Shown piece by piece: positions 50,254 through 53,299 of a DNA stretch of 53,299 nucleotides (positions are counted from its first letter, which is position 1; every line of letters begins with the position of its first letter). Source of the stretch: an uncultured Lachnospiraceae bacterium. GTDB taxonomy: Bacteria; Bacillota; Clostridia; Lachnospirales; Lachnospiraceae. A program made the position numbers and the translations under genes. The DNA lies in assembly GCA_947626395.1 (NCBI GenBank), contig CANQRU010000023.1, positions 1 to 53,299 of the forward strand. The letters run 5' to 3'. The notes below the pieces were generated by a model. It searched no databases. It saw nothing but the letters and a program-made list of their open reading frames with translations, and was not told the DNA's origin.

Positions 50254-50366
50254 TTCTTCTCTCATCCAGACTGTACTGTCGGTTTTGGAATCTCACCAAA
50301 TCGGCCGCCAAAGCGGTTCGCGGACTATACCGCCGGTGGGGACTTGCACCCCGCCCCGAAGAACTT
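50254..50366 (-). ncRNA. FMN riboswitch (RFN element)
   Basis: On the minus strand the conserved blocks occur in order: CTTCGGGGCGGGGTG, CCCCACCGGCGGTA, GTCCGCGA, TTTGGTGAGATTCC, ACCGACAGTA, AGTCTGGATGAGAGAAG. It controls ribU through the downstream terminator: FMN binding should stop transcription. Confidence 0.96.
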
Positions 50367-50383
50367 ATCTGATTTCGCTGGTC

Positions 50384-50412
50384 ATTATAACTCTTTGCAG
50401 ACTGTTATGCAA
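50384..50412 (-). promoter_or_regulatory. Promoter of the riboswitch-ribU transcript
   Basis: Minus strand -10 TATAAT (50384-50389), 17-base spacer, -35 TTGCAT (50407-50412), a weak match. Confidence 0.6.
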
Positions 50413-50663
50413 GGATTTTTTTATAAATTCCGGCAGGATATCCCCCACGCATAGTAAACCATAGCCCCTACGCCGAAGCAGACTGTCCTTATTCCGGCAG
50501 GGTCTTCTTTATATCGAAAAGTTTTCGTGAAAACAGCGGCCAGGGCGCGGCGCGCCCGGCCTGATGCCCGCCTTCTAAGCAGGCTTTGATTTGTTCAGAT
50601 TTTAATTGACTGTAACTGACTGAATGTTTCTTCCTGTCAAATAGAAGCTTCCTGCCGCAAAGC
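50413..50663. other. Spacer downstream of the Rpn gene
   Basis: No gene or recognised element. A 78-codon frame overlapping the end of the Rpn gene in another phase has no ribosome binding site. A GC-rich inverted stretch (GGGCGCGCCGCGCCC, near 50541-50555) could end the Rpn transcript. Confidence 0.45.
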
Positions 50664-51506
50664 CTATGCCCGCGTATCCCCGGCGTCCGCGTCCTGCAGA
50701 CGGTACTTCGCCAGCATCTCCTCAAGGAACGCCGGATCGCTGTTCAGCCGCGCAATCTGCTCCGCCTCACCGGCCGCGGCCATCGCCGCAGTCAGCGCCA
50801 GGATACGATTACGTTCCTCTGCACGGCCCTGTTCAAGCCCTTCTCGCTCCCGCTCCCGCAGCAACTCCTCAAACTGCATATATCGCGCCTCCCATTCTCT
50901 GCTCCTTTTCAGTTCCCTGATCCGCTCATGCAGCTTCCGCACCGTCGGATCATCCACTTCGCTCACATACGCATCCGTCGAATTCTCCATATAATGCAGC
51001 AGATTCACCAGCTCCTTCGGTACCTCCGACTCGTTCATTCCCTTCGTGCTCAGGAATACCCGCGCCGCTCCGTCGCCAAGCGGAAAATCTTCCTCCTCAC
51101 ACCGGTTCGTAAACGTATAGCGATACCGCCCCCGCCCAAACGGATCGAACGTGCAGATAAACACCACATACACCGGCTTCAACTCCGCGAAGCTCTCCCC
51201 GGGCTTTAACGCAGTGACATCCATCTCTGCCTGATGGTAACGGCTCCTCTGCGGCAGTGATGTCCTCTCGCTGTTCTCCATCTCCATGTTGTAATGGACT
51301 TCCACCGTATCGCTGACATATACATCCAGGCGCACGCTCCGGAAATCACTGCTGTACAGGAGCGAATGCTCAACGCTTACCTTCACACCGCTAATCTTGA
51401 TGCCCAGAAGCGTCTCCAGAAGCAGCTGGCTGGTCTCCTCGTTCTCCGCCACGGCGGCAAACAGGAAATAATTTGACAGGTTAAGATCCTGAAATCGTGT
51501 TGCCAT
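50664..51506 (-). CDS. Rpn-family PD-(D/E)XK nuclease / transposase-related protein
   Basis: 280 residues. Starts MATRFQDLNLSNYFLFAAVAE (typical Rpn opening with conserved Phe/Phe). The nuclease core is near residues 57-75 with VRLDVYVSD and YNMEMEN (D...ExE pattern), then helical, ending in a Glu/Arg coiled coil (LLREREREGLEQGRAEERNR). Preceded by GAGGGG and a TAAAAT -10 box. Rpn proteins promote recombination and are often multicopy; no flanking inverted repeats were seen, so it is not called an insertion sequence. Confidence 0.88.
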   Translation of the reverse strand: MATRFQDLNLSNYFLFAAVAENEETSQLLLETLLGIKISGVKVSVEHSLLYSSDFRSVRLDVYVSDTVEVHYNMEMENSERTSLPQRSRYHQAEMDVTALKPGESFAELKPVYVVFICTFDPFGRGRYRYTFTNRCEEEDFPLGDGAARVFLSTKGMNESEVPKELVNLLHYMENSTDAYVSEVDDPTVRKLHERIRELKRSREWEARYMQFEELLREREREGLEQGRAEERNRILALTAAMAAAGEAEQIARLNSDPAFLEEMLAKYRLQDADAGDTRA

Positions 51507-51657
51507 ATATATACCCCTCTTTCTTTGAGAATTCTGAGGGATATCCTGCCAAGATTATTTTAACACAGGGTAAGGGAAATTGGAAGGAGGAAATACTTAA
51601 AGCGATAGTATTTACGTGTTTTTTCAATGCCGGTCACCAGCATTTTGATAAGAGCCG

Positions 51658-52989
51658 CTATTCCATCCTCACCACTCCTTCTGTACTCTCCTTCAAAAAC
51701 AATACCTTCACAGTCAGAAACAGAATCCGCATATCCTCCACAATGCTAGGATGAGACAGATACATCAGATCCATCTGAAGCTTATCATATGGTTCCGTAT
51801 TGTACTTCCCATAAACTTGGGCATACCCGGTAAGTCCTGCCTTCCCTTTTAGCCGCAACGCAAACTCCGGCAGTTCTTTCTCATACTGCGCCGCAATCTC
51901 TGGTCTCTCTGGCCGTGGACCCACCAACGACATATCCCCCTTCAGAACTGTGAAAAACTGTGGCAGTTCATCAATTCGGAACCTGCGGATAAACCTGCCA
52001 ACACGTGTCACCCGCAAATCATCTTCCCCTGTAGACAACTGCGCCCTTCCATCACCCTCTGCATCCACCCGCATAGAACGAAATTTCATAAGCCAAAACT
52101 CTTTTCCATCCTTTGTCAGACGTTTCTGACGGTAAATCACCGGCCCTCCATCCTCTATATGTACCGCAAGCGCTGTCACCAGCATCACTGGTGAAGTAAT
52201 TACCAATGCTGCCGCAGAAATTATGATGTCCATCATACGTTTTATGACAAGGTATTCTACCGGCAGATGGAACCAGCTCACATGGAGAATCGGCAGATGG
52301 AACATATGAGTTCGCTTCGCACCACTCATGATCGTGTCGCCAATACGCGGAATCACATAGACAGAAATATCTTTCTCCAGGCAATACTTGAGAATGATAT
52401 TCCGCTCATGGCTATGAACCCCGCCCAAAAACACTGCCTCCATCCCATCCAGCATCTCCAGGTCTGTCAGACATGCATTGACATCCTTCGTCAATACCAC
52501 ATTGAATTTTTTCTCCATACGATACCTGGTCACCAGCGTTTCCAGCTCCGGCCGCCGGTCATAGATAACAGCGGAACGAAGTGGCGGAAACACTGCAAAA
52601 TACCCATTATGGGCAACCAACGACCAAATAACTGCCAGAATCATCTGCACGCAAAAAGCCATCAGCAACGGCAATGGATTTGGAACAAATTTTGTAAGCA
52701 GATAAGTGACGACATACAGGATTGCATCAGCAAATCCTGCCGCTAATATCTGACTGTACACGAGTTCCCCAATCCGGCTGGTGGACACGGCGAAAGCATC
52801 GTATATTTTCACATATGTTATATATATAACCATGAATAGGGCGATGACCGCCCAATTTCCGCGGCGGAAGAAAGGGGAAAACAGTCTATCTGCATAATAG
52901 CCATACCAACTGTACACAAATGGTGCTGTTATCAGCAGTACATTTGTTATTTTTACAAATCGAAACATCAGGTTATTCCTGATACGCAT
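51658..52989 (-). CDS. Undecaprenyl-phosphate sugar phosphotransferase (WbaP/EpsE-type)
   Basis: 443 residues from the ATG at 52989, which follows AAAGGAG by twelve bases; a longer start at 53064 has no clear site. Four N-terminal membrane helices (about 10-120), a Rossmann-like segment, then the catalytic bacterial sugar transferase domain (about 240-440): KRMMDIIISAAALVIT, KFRSMRVDAEGDG, RRFRIDELPQFFTVLKGDMSLVGPRPERPE. It loads the first sugar onto the lipid carrier for an exopolysaccharide or capsule; its cluster would continue beyond the right edge. Confidence 0.92.
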   Translation of the reverse strand: MRIRNNLMFRFVKITNVLLITAPFVYSWYGYYADRLFSPFFRRGNWAVIALFMVIYITYVKIYDAFAVSTSRIGELVYSQILAAGFADAILYVVTYLLTKFVPNPLPLLMAFCVQMILAVIWSLVAHNGYFAVFPPLRSAVIYDRRPELETLVTRYRMEKKFNVVLTKDVNACLTDLEMLDGMEAVFLGGVHSHERNIILKYCLEKDISVYVIPRIGDTIMSGAKRTHMFHLPILHVSWFHLPVEYLVIKRMMDIIISAAALVITSPVMLVTALAVHIEDGGPVIYRQKRLTKDGKEFWLMKFRSMRVDAEGDGRAQLSTGEDDLRVTRVGRFIRRFRIDELPQFFTVLKGDMSLVGPRPERPEIAAQYEKELPEFALRLKGKAGLTGYAQVYGKYNTEPYDKLQMDLMYLSHPSIVEDMRILFLTVKVLFLKESTEGVVRME

Positions 52990-53035
52990 AATCTTTCTGT
53001 TCTCCTTTGTTCCTATCCTACCTTCAAAGTACCAT

Positions 53036-53275
53036 TTACCCCATTGACGAAGCATTTCTGCCATGATCGCCGATCAATTTGATAAAGGACTTACCCGCTC
53101 CCGTTATCTGAAACTTTCGTTTTTCAATTGCATCGGCCATACCATCCGCCTTTTCTCCGGTCACATCCGCATATAGTAAGATCATCCAGAACATCGGCTG
53201 CCGATAGTTTATTAAGAAAAAACGGTTCTTCTCTAAAAGTTGGTGATTCTTCTCCATTTCCTGGTGTTTCACCAA
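53036..53275 (-). CDS. Uncertain small ORF at window edge
   Basis: Up to 79 codons, opening with a TTG or GTG codon and no convincing ribosome binding site. A hydrophobic stretch (QPMFWMILLYADV) is followed by a basic tail (EKRKFQITGAGKSFIKLIGDHG). It overlaps only the extended, less likely start of the sugar transferase. The 5' part includes AAAGTTGGTGA/TCACCAACTTT inverted arms (53236-53280). It may be the end of a degraded gene or not coding. Confidence 0.3.
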   Translation of the reverse strand: MVKHQEMEKNHQLLEKNRFFLINYRQPMFWMILLYADVTGEKADGMADAIEKRKFQITGAGKSFIKLIGDHGRNASSMG

Positions 53276-53299
53276 CTTTCATAGAAGATCTTCTCCATT

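Noticed and set aside
50664-51506. Complete insertion sequence around the Rpn gene
   Set aside because: No terminal inverted repeats or target duplications found; Rpn genes are often free-standing.
53150-53282. Alternative minus-strand frame starting MKVGETPGNG at the right edge
   Set aside because: Starts at an ATG but has no ribosome binding site and ends within about 50 codons; not better than the competing frame, so neither is called with confidence.

Overview
The window looks like a chromosomal segment of an anaerobic, spore-forming, GC-rich member of the Lachnospiraceae (Clostridia). The evidence is a single-chain pyruvate:ferredoxin oxidoreductase, the spore genes gpr and spoIIP, the Firmicutes-type order holA-rpsT-gpr-spoIIP-lepA-hemW, AGGAGG-type ribosome binding sites, TTGACA/TATAAT promoters, and many choline-binding-type cell-wall repeats. 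Secreted mucinase-like and sugar-uptake proteins suggest a gut habitat. This assignment is inferred from gene content only.

Layout. 1-2.5 kb: a sugar ABC transporter binding protein cut by the window edge, with its LacI-family regulator. 2.8-3.8 kb: an STAS / ATPase-like regulatory pair. 4.2-7.7 kb: nifJ. 8.1-10.1 kb: a VanW-family wall protein. 10.3-11.5 kb: four small genes of unknown function, one only 54 residues long. 11.6-18.4 kb: a two-gene surface operon with a 1798-residue M60-type metalloprotease carrying a dockerin and a wall-anchored partner with a cohesin-like domain. 18.6-22.4 kb: telA, xpaC and a CPBP membrane protease. 22.6-24.7 kb: an EF-G paralogue. 24.7-25.8 kb: a gene-free stretch with two very large imperfect hairpins. 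25.8-28.2 kb: PadR, a DUF1700/DUF4097 protein and a lone glucose-1-phosphate cytidylyltransferase. 28.3-30.8 kb: an AT-richer wall-binding protein divergent from an XRE regulator. 31-34.8 kb: the aromatic operon aroF-tyrA-aroA. 34.9-38.6 kb: a serine hydrolase, a lipoprotein and DegV. 38.6-47.2 kb: the translation, sporulation and replication block plus nth. 47.2-50.4 kb: a P1 peptidase, a D-amino-acid aminotransferase and RibU behind an FMN riboswitch. 50.7-53.3 kb: an Rpn nuclease and an exopolysaccharide sugar transferase.

Four signals stand out. First, a dockerin on the secreted metalloprotease sits beside a cohesin-like domain on the adjacent wall-binding protein, suggesting a minimal surface mucinase complex. 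Second, two 200-260 bp imperfect hairpins lie at 24868-25088 and 25341-25595. Third, a dispersed hairpin repeat with a unit of about 39 bp (core GCGTCACYGGCGC) occurs at eight or more loci, sometimes in tandem. Fourth, one copy of that repeat lies in frame inside aroA, where it forms part of an extra loop of about 40 residues.

No tRNA, rRNA, CRISPR array or complete insertion sequence was recognised.
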